From Struthidea cinerea (Eukaryota > Chordata > Aves > Passeriformes > Corcoracidae), in assembly GCA_013397865.1 (NCBI GenBank), contig VZTI01003364.1, positions 562,237 through 626,236 on the forward strand: 64,000 nucleotides of DNA. Reading direction: 5' to 3'. The translations under genes were made by a program, and so were the position numbers. Shown one piece after another: positions 38,051-47,930 of the stretch (position 1 is the stretch's first letter; the number at the start of each line of letters is the position of its first letter). The notes beneath the pieces are model-generated. The model saw only the letters and a list, made by a program, of their open reading frames with translations, had not been told where the DNA came from and did not search any database.

Positions 38051-38299
38051 TTAGAGTCTTTTTAAATTTCTTTTGCTTTGGGCACTTCCTGGTGGAGCAT
38101 CTTTTTTATTCTTCCGTTTTGCAGATAAACTATTGCACTCTTTTGACCCATGGAATGCATGCAGACATAAAATACAGAACTCAAATGCACATGCTTCTCT
38201 GCTACATAGTCCCCTTTTCTTTACCAATTGATATTTAGCAGGATATTGACATCTTGGACAGGGTTTTAGAGCTTCATCTGTGAACAGAGTTTTAGCAAC
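38051..38299 (-). CDS. FBXO43: FBXO43 last coding exon (zinc-binding region and RL tail)
   Basis: 83 codons including the stop. It begins VAKTLFTDEALKPCPRC, followed by KKRGLCSR and FCILCLHAFHG, and ends GSAQSKRNLKRL, essentially the human C terminus. Confidence 0.98.
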   Translation of the reverse strand, partial: VAKTLFTDEALKPCPRCQYPAKYQLVKKRGLCSREACAFEFCILCLHAFHGSKECNSLSAKRKNKKDAPPGSAQSKRNLKRL

Positions 38300-41200
38300 C
38301 TGTAGCAAGAGGAGAGAGAGAGAACAGCTATTTAGTCTTGTAAATGAAAACTTTCTAAAAACTGAAAGTGGAGCATTTCTTAGATACCTACTTTCATGTA
38401 TTCTTCCTGCCTACTAGCTGAGTGGGGAACAGAACTGCATCTCCTAGGTGTAAGTGCAGTGTATGAAGGTGGTGTCTGTAAAATAGGAGTTCTGGCTTGA
38501 GCTTGAACAGGCCTTAGAGCAGATCTATTGAGAATATTAAGTCTTGTAGCAGCATCTTCAGCCTTCAATAAATATTCCTGTTAATTTATAATTATAAAAA
38601 AAAGGGGAGCAAATGAGGATTTTATTTCATTTGGGATTCGCAGCTGGATTTTACTTGTTTGGGTTTTCCCTCTGCAACAACACATAAGAAAATTATATAT
38701 ACTGCAAGTATTTACCATTAAATGATTATATTTAGCAAGGGTTCAAGAGAGAAATCATTAAAAACCAAGTCCCATGAGCAGGATAAAAAGCCGACTGTAT
38801 TTTAGCACACTCTACTGGTGCTCATGTTTCTAAATTAGGACATCTCAATAGCAAGTGTGCATGTATCATGTGGAAGATCTGAAAAAAATATACTGCTACT
38901 AATATGCTGATTTTCAAGATGCCCCTTAAAAAACCTTCTATAGATCCTTCTGATGTTCACAAATACACTGTGACACAAGCAGACCTGAAAATAATCAGGA
39001 AGTAGTCTAGAGCAGGTCATACAGCACTGCAGACTAGAGTGAAATGGACAATGAGGAACAGCATGGCACAATGGTATGAGCAGAATTTAAAATCTAAAGC
39101 TAGAATTAGACAAGGAAGAGATCCTACAGGATTCTCAAGAAAGGGCAGGAGGGTAAATAACAGTCTCACATGGTTGAAAGGCTAGTAGTCCAACTGCAGA
39201 CAACTGAAAAGCAGTAAGAGCCATTACATTCTCCTGTTAGAATCTGTCACCTGCTCATTTTGGAACTGTCTCTGTCAAGTTACCTTTCTGTAGCTTTACA
39301 AGTTGTTTCCTCTTTCCTTCTATCTTCTTTCACACTTGAAAAAAAACCCACCTTTGAGAACCACCTTACCCGAGCTGCTTCTTTCAGCTGTTTTGTGTAC
39401 AACTTTCTCCTCTTATCTGCACTTCTGTCTTGTACAATGATTTCACGCCAGCTTTTGCTTACTTTCCAAATGCTGGAACAAATAAAAAATTTATCCACTT
39501 TCAAATTTTTTCAAGTAGTGCAGAAGTCATTGTAGTAAGACTACCTGGTAAAGATTTTCGCATGGTTTCATATACTCTTGGTCATTTTACAGACTGCTGC
39601 TATAGACTAGTTCATAATTTTGTTATGAAACACAGATCTCGTACTTTATGTATCACTGTATAACAGAAGAGTCTAGAGAACAGCAACCTAAATAGCACAG
39701 CATAACTTTGACTTAAAAAATAGTTTCTTCCTCCATGTAAGCCACTTACCAAGATTGTTTCTAGTCACATTTGTGTTAAGAGTTCTGAAAACATCTGTGC
39801 CCTTATACTTTCACCTATTCACCCATTCCCTTTGTAACTAACAACAAATAAATCAAGAGCGTTGTGTGAAATGTAGCAGTTCCTATTGATTAGAAATTAA
39901 TCTAGAAGACTGCCCATGAATCAAAATTCTTTGAGCATCTTTGTGCTTAAAAATAACAGAGGAAATAAAATACCCAAGAAAAATTATAGAAAACTTGTTT
40001 TGAGTGCTATGCACTATTGGGAACTTGTAATGAGAATAAATTACTTTCTAGGCTTAAAGGAATTTTTAATATACTTTAAAATTTACAAGTATTGTGATCT
40101 AGTTTTGAGTTTACTAGTTTTCCATGTTTGTTTAGCTTTTTAATTCCCCTATTTATTTTTAGATCTACACAGAAAGACCTACTTAATTAACTGGGAGAAA
40201 ACTTTTTAATTTTCTCAGAAACAAACAAATCTTATTGACAACACCCAGTATTCTAGAAGTTATTCTAACTCATTTGCAGAAGTGCATCTTTTGCCTTTTG
40301 TGTCTGAAGCAATAGTACTTACCTGCATAGACTTTCCACTGTCAAAGCACCTAAAACTATAGCAAGAACATGTTTTAAATTTCTATCTTTTAATTCTGTT
40401 AAAATATCTAATTTTTCAAGGCCCATTTTCTTGCCAATAAGTCCAGGAAGAACATGATCTAATGCAAATATTTCTGTTCCATCAATATTCTCTGAGATTT
40501 GCTTTTGGTGCAATATTTGTCTTTGCAAGCAAATTTCATGAACTATTTTCAGAGCTGGAGTTCTTGAGAGATCTCCAGGACTTACAACCAGGTCTCCACT
40601 GGGGTGTTCTTTTAGAACTAACTCATGATCTTCACTGACAAAGTTTCTTTCTTTTGTTAATATATGCGTTGAAGTAGTACTGCCATGATTATCTTCTGAC
40701 TCTGACTGAGAGCCCAGTTCCCGAAGAGTGGATAACCTTCTGACTCGTTCAAGTTTTCTTGTCTTTCTTTTACTGTCTAAAGTTTTGGAATCTTCTCTGT
40801 GCTTTTGGAGGAGCTCTTGGAAAGATCCCTCATAATCAGACAATGAGTCTCCTGATTTGTCCAAAGGAAGTGAATTATATCCGCTGTCCTCAGGTGTTGA
40901 AAGATCTGGGTAATTTGCCACCTTAACAGGGGGAGAGTTTATATCACATAGTCCAAAGTTCGAGTTCTCTACAGGACTGGTGATACAGGTCAGGAATTTA
41001 CCATCACTGGCCTCAGGTAACACATTGAAAGAAGGAGTCCTAAGCACCCCATCATTAACACTCATAAGAACATTTTCATTGAATTTGTTTGTGTTACTAA
41101 CAGTGACACCCTTACATGGAATTGGAGATAAATTTTCTGATTCTAACAATAAGGGGTCCTTACACTGGGACTCATCTAGCGTAGAAGTCCTTTGTTGTGA

Positions 41201-41800
41201 GAAGGAAAGCCTCCGTTTTGGAGAATCAGGATTAGAGTCCTCAGGTTCTGAAGTGCTAGTAGTCAGAGGTTTGTAACTTTTATCTTTTGGAGAATCTGCA
41301 GCAGTTTGTGAAAGCTTTTCTTCAGAGCTCAAAACACAAGAGAATATTTTTTTCCTGATGCTTCCTGAAGAACTAGGTTGTCTTTGACAGCATCCTACAG
41401 TTGTGCCAGCTTCAGCAGTCTTGGGTAGAAGCAGCCTCCTGCGTAGTGAGGAGCCTTTTCTGCTTGATTTAGGAGTTTCAAAAAAATCTGCACTTCTATT
41501 TGCTTCTCTTTCTTCTGATAAGGAGATAGAATTCAATTCTTTTTCAATAGATGGTGACCTGGGAAAGAAGGTACTTGAATGAATGTGCTCAGAATGCTCT
41601 TGTAGCAATGATACACTTCTTACACTCGGTGCTTCTTCATGTTCTGCATCAGGATCTTTTACTGACTCGTTGCTTCTGCTGTCCAGAAATGCTGAAGTGC
41701 AACATGTTTCTTTAAAATTTGAGTATTTAAAATTGCTGCTGGGAGGTGTTAATCTATTTCTTTTAAGAATATTGAACCTCGCTGGATGACTGTCTGACAT
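38051..41800 (-). CDS. FBXO43: FBXO43 (EMI2/ERP1), F-box protein, APC/C inhibitor
   Basis: EMI2 inhibits the anaphase-promoting complex and holds vertebrate eggs at meiosis II; it is also needed in male meiosis. Four minus-strand exons join in phase to 671 codons (human 708). Visible in order: a CDK/Plk1-rich N-terminal half; a DSGYNS phosphodegron-like site (residues 305-310) within TPEDSGYNSL; a CaMKII-type RRLSTLRE site (354-361); an F-box region (about 445-505); a zinc-binding region with Cys603, 606, 621, 626, 631, 634 and 644; and the C-terminal NLKRL tail that docks on the APC/C. The start ATG at 41800 lies in the first exon shown, 48 nt after its acceptor, so at least one upstream non-coding exon is implied, probably toward the CpG island at 47330-47930. 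Confidence 0.97.
38392..38577 (-). CDS. FBXO43: FBXO43 coding exon 3
   Basis: 62 codons, acceptor aacag and a weaker donor gtaggt. It contains EDAATRLNILNRSALRPVQA and QEEYMK, closely matching human. Phase 0 at both ends. Confidence 0.94.
39370..39472 (-). CDS. FBXO43: FBXO43 coding exon 2
   Basis: 103 nt, ttccag acceptor and gtaagg donor. It encodes SIWKVSKSWREIIVQD (human SVWKVSRNWREIVVQD), the end of the F-box. Its first base completes the Ser codon begun in the previous exon. Confidence 0.96.
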
Positions 41801-41848
41801 CTTCTGCTTGACACTTTGACTTTGTAAATGAAGATACCACTGTTGTTT
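40323..41848 (-). CDS. FBXO43: FBXO43 exon with start codon (large N-terminal exon)
   Basis: Acceptor gtttcag before 41848 and donor gtaagt. The first 48 nt are 5' UTR in the usual reading, although the frame stays open upstream of the ATG (41800). It encodes residues 1-492, ending in the F-box segment KLDILTELKDRNLKHVLAIV. Nearby human matches include SFQELLQKH and RRLSTLRE. Confidence 0.96.
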
Positions 41849-42497
41849 CTGAAACAAACAATAAAAGCAGTTACCAAAACCCCCTCAGATTAGTGAGAAA
41901 GCCTTGTGTAAGCCTATCAAGATAGCAGTCATGACAAAAGTATTTTCATTAGTCCCAGTAGAAACAGTGCTTATACACAAACACAAAAGTAGATTGTTAG
42001 AATGAGTGATTAAAATGCATATTATACTGTGAAGCAAATCAAACATACATCCAGTTAGCTAATTGACCTGGCAGTCCTCATCTGTGGAAAAACACTTCAA
42101 ATAAGCAACACAGCAACTAGAGGCTCATTGGTGCTGAAATTGGCAACAAAACTCCCCATCATTCCAGTAGGGCCAAGATTTTCATTAGCACTGTGTAGAA
42201 GTGCAGAAGCTCTGGTAATAGGCGAGTTTAGACAAAAGGCATTTTCTCCTTAAGTAAAATGAGAGGATTAATCATGAAGTCACAAGTCTACAAGTCTCCC
42301 TATTATTTAGATCCCTACAGTCCCCAGAGGGAATGAATTTGACCTCTAGTTACAAAATGAAAGTGCTTTTTCATCTGCCTTAACATTTAAATGCTATTTT
42401 GTAAAGAAGCTCTCTGCTTTTGCTCATCTCTGTGGGTAAACTGAGTGTTCTGAAGGCTTACATTTTAAAGAAAATGACTGACTATAAACACACTTAC

Positions 42498-42849
42498 CAG
42501 GTACATAGAATTCAAGAGCTACTATATATTTTCCTAGAAAAGTTAGAAGTGGCTGATGCACACAAATAAAAGATGAGTGGAACCAGGCATACTTTTGCCA
42601 TTCATACACTGCAGAGTTTCTCCACCCTAACCGTAGTGGCATTGGGTCACTGCTTTCTATGCACAATAACTGTACAAAAGATGTCATGAGTAATGCAGCA
42701 AGAAGGCTGTTCTCACAGGCCTCTACCAGGTAGCCTTCACTACCAAAGTAGTTCACATCAAGGTTGCAAGTCTCAACAGTTTGTATCAGCAGCCCCTTTT
42801 GCTGGGGTATGTTACTGGCCTCTAAAACTGATATGCTGGAACATAAAGC
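42498..42849 (-). other. Unassigned exon-like open block
   Basis: 352 nt open in one frame (117 codons) between a ttctag acceptor and a strong gtaagtgtg donor. The peptide includes GLLIQTVETCNLDVNYFGSE and ENSLLAALL and resembles no protein I know. Its 3' phase does not match the FBXO43 reading frame in the next exon. It could be an FBXO43 leader exon, part of an unknown gene, or chance. Confidence 0.3.
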
Positions 42850-43582
42850 CTAGAAATAGTAACTGAACTTTCAAAACCAACAGAAGTAGGAATCTTTAAA
42901 GGAGGCTTAAACACCAAATACTAAGACATTGCTAATATCGCAAAATTCCTGTCTTAATCTAGCCCTAAGCCACTAAATGCAAGCAGTGGGAACCCAAACA
43001 GCCTGAGGTGAGGCAGAACTATTCTTTGATGATCTTGGGTCATTAATTAGCATTTTTTGACCCATACGGAAGGCACTTTTTAAGATTATTGCAATATAAA
43101 AAAATGCTTTGTTTTGTTTTCTACTGTAAGAAGACAGCAACATGAGAAGTTTAAAAGGGAAAGGATATTAAACAGCAGAATGACACCTTGGCATAAAGAC
43201 ATACACAATCATGCTAATATCAGTATGAAATGAAACAGACTTAAACAAAATCCACACATATAACTGAGAAAAACTCTTCCAGGAAAGACAGGTACATGAA
43301 AATTATTGCAAGACAACAACAAACTCTGAAGTCTGGCGTGCTTCCTTTCCTTCTCCCCTTTACCTCTACAAGTACCTTACTTTCCCATTTGTTTTCTGTC
43401 TCTGCTTTTTTCTTTGTTCCCTGTTTTACACAATGAAATAAGTGACAGCACAAATAGGAAACACAAGGGCATAGCTTTAAGCTAGTGTTTAATGAATTAG
43501 AGATTACTTCTTTGCTATTGCAGGACCAACTCCAAATAGCATTTAAGGTTTCATCTGCATCACTTCTCCATGTTCTAGTAGA

Positions 43583-44577
43583 TCTGTAAGTACTGGTATC
43601 CCCCAACGGTTGATCCTGGGCCCACTATTGTTCAACTTATCCATCAGTGACTTGGATGAAGGGGCAGATGCCTCCTCAGCAAGTTCACTGATGGCACAAA
43701 GCTGGGAGGAGCAGCCAATATCCCAGAGAGCTGTGCAGCCCTTCAGAAGGACCTCGACAGGTTGGAGAGATGGGCAGAGAAGAACCATCTGAAACTCAAC
43801 AAAGGCAAATGCAGGTCCTGCACCTGGGGAGGAATAACCCCAGGCACCAATACAGGATGGGGGCCAACCTGCTGGAAGCAGCTCTGAGGAGAAGGATCTG
43901 GGGATCCTGGTAGACAACGAAGTGTCCATGAGCCAGCAGTGTGCCCTTGTGGCCAAGGGTATCCTGTGGTGCATTAGGAAGAGCTTTGCCAGCAGGTCAA
44001 GGGAGGTGATCCTGACCCCCTACTCAGCCCTGGTGAGGCACCATCTGGAGTGCTATGTCCAGTTCAGAGCTTTCCAGTTCAAGAAAGACAAGGAAATACT
44101 GGAGAGAGTCCAGTAGAATTATGGAGATGATTAGGGGACTGAAACACCTCAGTTACAAGGAAAGGCTGAGGAAGCTGGGCCTGCTTAGCCTGGAGATGGG
44201 GAGACAGAGAGGACCTTAACAATATCTATCAGTTTCTGAAAGAAGAGCGTCAAGAGGATGGAGCCAGGCTCTTCCCAGTGGTGCCAAGTGATAGGACAAG
44301 AGGCAATGGACAGAAACTGGTGCAAAGTTCCACCTGAACATGAGAAAAAAGTTCTTCACTGTGAGGGTGACAAAAGTTCTACACTGTGAGGTGTTCCAGT
44401 GTAAAACACTGGAACAGGCTGCCCAGAGAGTTCATGGGGTCTTCTCTGGAGATATTCAAAAGCCACTTGGACACAATGCTGAGTAATGTGCTCTGAGGAC
44501 CCTGCTCAAGCAGGAAAGTTGGACTAGATGATCTCCAGTGGTCCCTTCCAATCTTACACATTCTGTGATTCCATGGT
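43583..44577 (+). mobile_element. CR1 LINE with the end of ORF2
   Basis: The longest CR1 here, about 1 kb. Near its 5' end it retains the end of the reverse-transcriptase frame (LGPLLFNLSISDLDEGAD), then broken coding sequence. It continues through AAGGCAAATGCAGGTCCTGC and GAACAGGCTGCCCAGAGAGT to ACACATTCTGTGATTCCATG. Antisense open frames over it are shadows. Confidence 0.95.
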
Positions 44578-45539
44578 TTTAGGCAATAGGCTGAAAAGGC
44601 TTTATCATGAACCAGAAAATAACTTTTTCCTACATTTTTAAAAGTATGAAATCTCAGTGCAGCGCAATTATTCATGCTATAAGCAAAGGACCACATGAGT
44701 GTAGCTCTTCTTTTTGTAAGAAGAGGAAGACCTATAAGAAAGCTGTCATAAAAAGAGGGCATTATCTTCATGTACTCTACAGGAAGAATAGAAGGTTCAT
44801 TTTTATTCTGAATTTTGGAGAACTGCAGTTAGTTAGCAAATGTTGCCAGTAGATATTACTTCCAAAAATGTTGATAAATGGAGATTTAAACTGAATGCTA
44901 GAGACACCTGTTCAAAATCTCAATCTCACAAAAAAAAAAAAAATCAGATACCCACACTTGCCTTTAAAAATATTAACATTTCCCCTAAACACAGTCAAAC
45001 TAACCACACACTTAATAAAAGCCCAAAGGCTTCCAGGCATAGGAAATTAATTTTCAGGCAGCATGCTGAAGAAACAACAAAAGAAAAACCTCATGATTGG
45101 AGTTTCATTCTCAGGCATTCTATGGGACAACAGAGAACTGAAAATAGAAAAAAATTAAAATATTTCAGTATAAAATAAGGAATGTTTATTAAAAAAAACC
45201 AAAAGAATACTTGTGTTTCAAGTAACATAAAAATCACAGCAAAACAAGATTTTGCAGCTATAAGGGAGGTCAGAATAGCAGAGTTAAGAAATGTTGGTAA
45301 CTCAAGTAAAAGCCAAACATAATGCTGTACAGAGGCCAGCATCCAGCAGGGAGAGCTTGTGAGAGCACTGCATTGATTTGGATATTTTGAAAATATGACA
45401 GGATAACGTAAATACAATTGCCATTGACACTGAGTGAACAATGTCCGTCCATTAAGCTTCATTTCACTTCTTTTCTATACGTCATTCTATACCTCTCCAT
45501 TCATTCATACTTTTTTATATTTATTTTTACTTTTTTACC

Positions 45540-46082
45540 CCCTACTCTACACTCGTGAGACCCCACTTGGAGTATTGCCTTCAGCCCTGAGGCTGAACCC
45601 CCAAAATAAGAAAGGCATGGACATGTTGGAGCAAGTCCAGAAGAGGAACATGAAAATAATCACAGGGCTGGAGCATCTCTGCTCTGAAGACAGTCTGAGA
45701 TGGGGGGATTGTTCAGCCTGGAGAAGAGAAGGCTTCAGGGAACATAATCGTAGCCTTTCAGTACCCAGCGGGGGCCATCAAGAAAGCTAGAGAGGAGCTT
45801 TTTACAGGGGCATTTCGTGATAAGACCAGGCGTAAGGGCTTTAAAGTGAAAGAAGTAAAGTTAGGTTAGATGTTAGGAAGAAATTCTTCACTAAGAGGGC
45901 AATGAGACACTGAAACAGGTTACTCAGAGAAGTTGTGGAAACTCCACCACTGGCAGTGTTCAAGGTCACCTTGCATGTGGCTCGGAACAACCTGGTCTAG
46001 TAGAAGGTGCCCCTGCCCACGGGAGGGGCTTGGAACTAGATGATCTTTAACATCCCTTACAACCTGAACCATTCTGTGATTT
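45540..46082 (+). mobile_element. CR1 LINE, 3' part
   Basis: Runs from CTCGTGAGACCCCACTTGGA through GAGAAGAGAAGGCTTCAGGG and GAAGAAATTCTTCACTAAGA to the terminal CTGAACCATTCTGTGATTTA. 5' truncated. Confidence 0.93.
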
Positions 46083-47068
46083 ACAGCAAACCCCAGAATA
46101 CACCTCAAGCTTGTATATGCTTTTTTTTTTAATGTACTACCTGTACAAATTAAGATTTAATTTAACACAAGGTCTCATTTTACAAATACATAAGGAAAAG
46201 CCTTTCAGAGGTGCTGAATATCCCTCATAATAGAGCAAGATTCTACCTATAGTCGTAAGAGATGCCCAATAAAACCTCTTATAACAACTACTTTTTATAA
46301 GCATTTCTTTTTTATGATGAGAAAAGTTTCATCTACTAAATTTGACACATAACACCACACCTTTTTCATTTGGGGATTTTAATTAGTTTCTGAAAGTTTT
46401 CATAACCTTGTCTTAGATGTCATCAAATAGATGTGGAGGGAAGAAAAGGCTGATCACACTATTAGTCAATTACAAAGGAAGCAACAAAATCCATATCTAC
46501 TAAGTGTAGATTTACGTGCTCTGTGCATTTCTCATATCTATTATTAATTTTGCAGTTCTCAAATCAGTTTACAAATCAGCTGCAGACTTTCTGGGAGTTT
46601 ACTGGACAAAATAATTCATATTCAGAGACCCAAACTAAATTTAGGACAGCATTGACAGATGTAGACAAGGAGTAATTTCTAACAAGTTTAGTCTTACCAA
46701 GCACCCTAAACAGGTAAGAATGTTGGTTATTAGAAGGCAATGTAGATGGTGCCTCCAACTTAGACATAAGTTCTAGGTGGAGTCACACCTATTCCTAGTA
46801 ATTTACATTCCTCAGTAATCCACACTGAACACTTATGTATTGAACAAGATGTTTTCTGCATTTTTTTAAATCACTGTTCACCACTTCTAACAAAACAGAT
46901 AAAGACAGTTTTGGTGATACAGAAGTATTTTCTCTATTATGTAAAGAGATATGGCATCTGCAGAAAAGCAGATTTTGCTGTTTGACCCCAAAGTCATCGA
47001 TACCTTCAAAAGTAATAATACTGAAGACGACATAGCCAAGTCCTATCCACATGATGTGGGTCACTTAC

Positions 47069-47145
47069 CCTAATTTGTGAAGCAAATCAAGATCTTCCCG
47101 TGCAAAGGTGCTGTATTCAAAGTATTGCTTACCCCTAATGATAAC
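47069..47145 (-). other. Unassigned exon-like block next to a CpG island
   Basis: 77 nt between a pyrimidine-rich acceptor (tttctcacttcag) and a strong donor (gtaagtgacc). It is fully open as GKQYFEYSTFAREDLDLLHK with flanking residues. A preceding GC-rich frame ending at a gtaatt donor (47255) would join in phase. The peptide looks like real protein, but I do not recognise it. A non-coding FBXO43 leader exon is the main alternative. Confidence 0.4.
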
Positions 47146-47329
47146 CTGAAGTGAGAAAGGACGTGGAGAGAAGAGAGGTGCAAGAGAAACATTACCCGTT
47201 AGAGACAGTTCTCAGCCCACATATATATATGTATTAACTGCAATGCCTAATTACCCAGCGATGGTGATAATTGAGGTCTAGCTGAGGACCAGCACCCGAG
47301 GGTCTCTCAGTCACCTGGGATGCCGGACA

Positions 47330-47930
47330 GGAGCAAAGCAACCGCTTCACCCCCTCGTCTAGCAAATCGGTGGGCAGAGGAGCAGAGCCTGGAGGCCGCC
47401 CTACAGCGGGTGCAGCTGAGGCGGCGGCGGGGCTCCCCGAGCAGGGCTGAAGGCGAGAAGCAGGAGTGAAGGCAGGCTGGAGCGACTTCAGCAGCTCTCG
47501 CCGCCCGGCCCCGGGCCCGGGCCCGTTGCCCTTGGCGAGGAGCCGCTTCGCCTCTCCCCACCCACACCGGCCCCTCGCGTGCGGCCGCCGCCGCTTTCCC
47601 TCGCTCGGGTTTGAACTACCCGCCCTCACCAACCGCTGCCTCCCCGCCCCCTCCGCGCTCGGCCCCGGCCGGGAGCCTGAGGATACCGGGAGTACCCAGC
47701 TCGCTCCTCAGAGACGCCAGGGGCCACCGGCGAGGCTCGCCCCGCTTCTCACGCTTTATACTTCAGCCCCGCGGCACCCAGCCCACTGTTAAAGCGCCCC
47801 TGAGTCGTTCCTGCCCCTGCTCTGCTTCTCCTCAGGCACCCAGCGAGGGTGAGGTTTTCCCGCCTCTGCCAGAGCCTGCTCCGCTCCCTGCGGTGGAGGG
47901 GGAATGAGGGGCGGGGGCGCAGGGGCGCCG
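47330..47930 (-). promoter_or_regulatory. FBXO43: CpG island, probable FBXO43 promoter
   Basis: About 600 bp dense in CpG and GGGC/CGCC motifs. It is the only island between the FBXO43 coding start and POLR2K's own island, and exon-like splice sites lie just to its left on the minus strand. Assignment to FBXO43 is by position only. Long open frames inside it on both strands are not evidence of coding. Confidence 0.6.

Larger units (their letters stand above)
38300..40322 (-). other. FBXO43: FBXO43 introns
   Basis: Introns 38300-38391, 38578-39369 and 39473-40322. No repeats recognised. The first listed is only 92 nt. Confidence 0.85.
41849..47068 (-). other. Region upstream of the FBXO43 coding start
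   Basis: This probably contains a 5' UTR intron of FBXO43. It holds two CR1 copies (43583-44577 and 45540-46082) and an exon-like open block at 42498-42849. I could not establish which upstream exon splices to 41848. Confidence 0.6.

Noticed and set aside
43543..43974. 143-codon minus-strand open frame
   Set aside because: It lies mostly antisense to the CR1 copy at 43583-44577 and is a shadow of it.
45091..45462. 123-codon minus-strand hydrophobic frame
   Set aside because: Considered as an extra exon between the unassigned blocks upstream of FBXO43, because the phases would fit, but its donor (gtattc) is weak and the peptide looks random.
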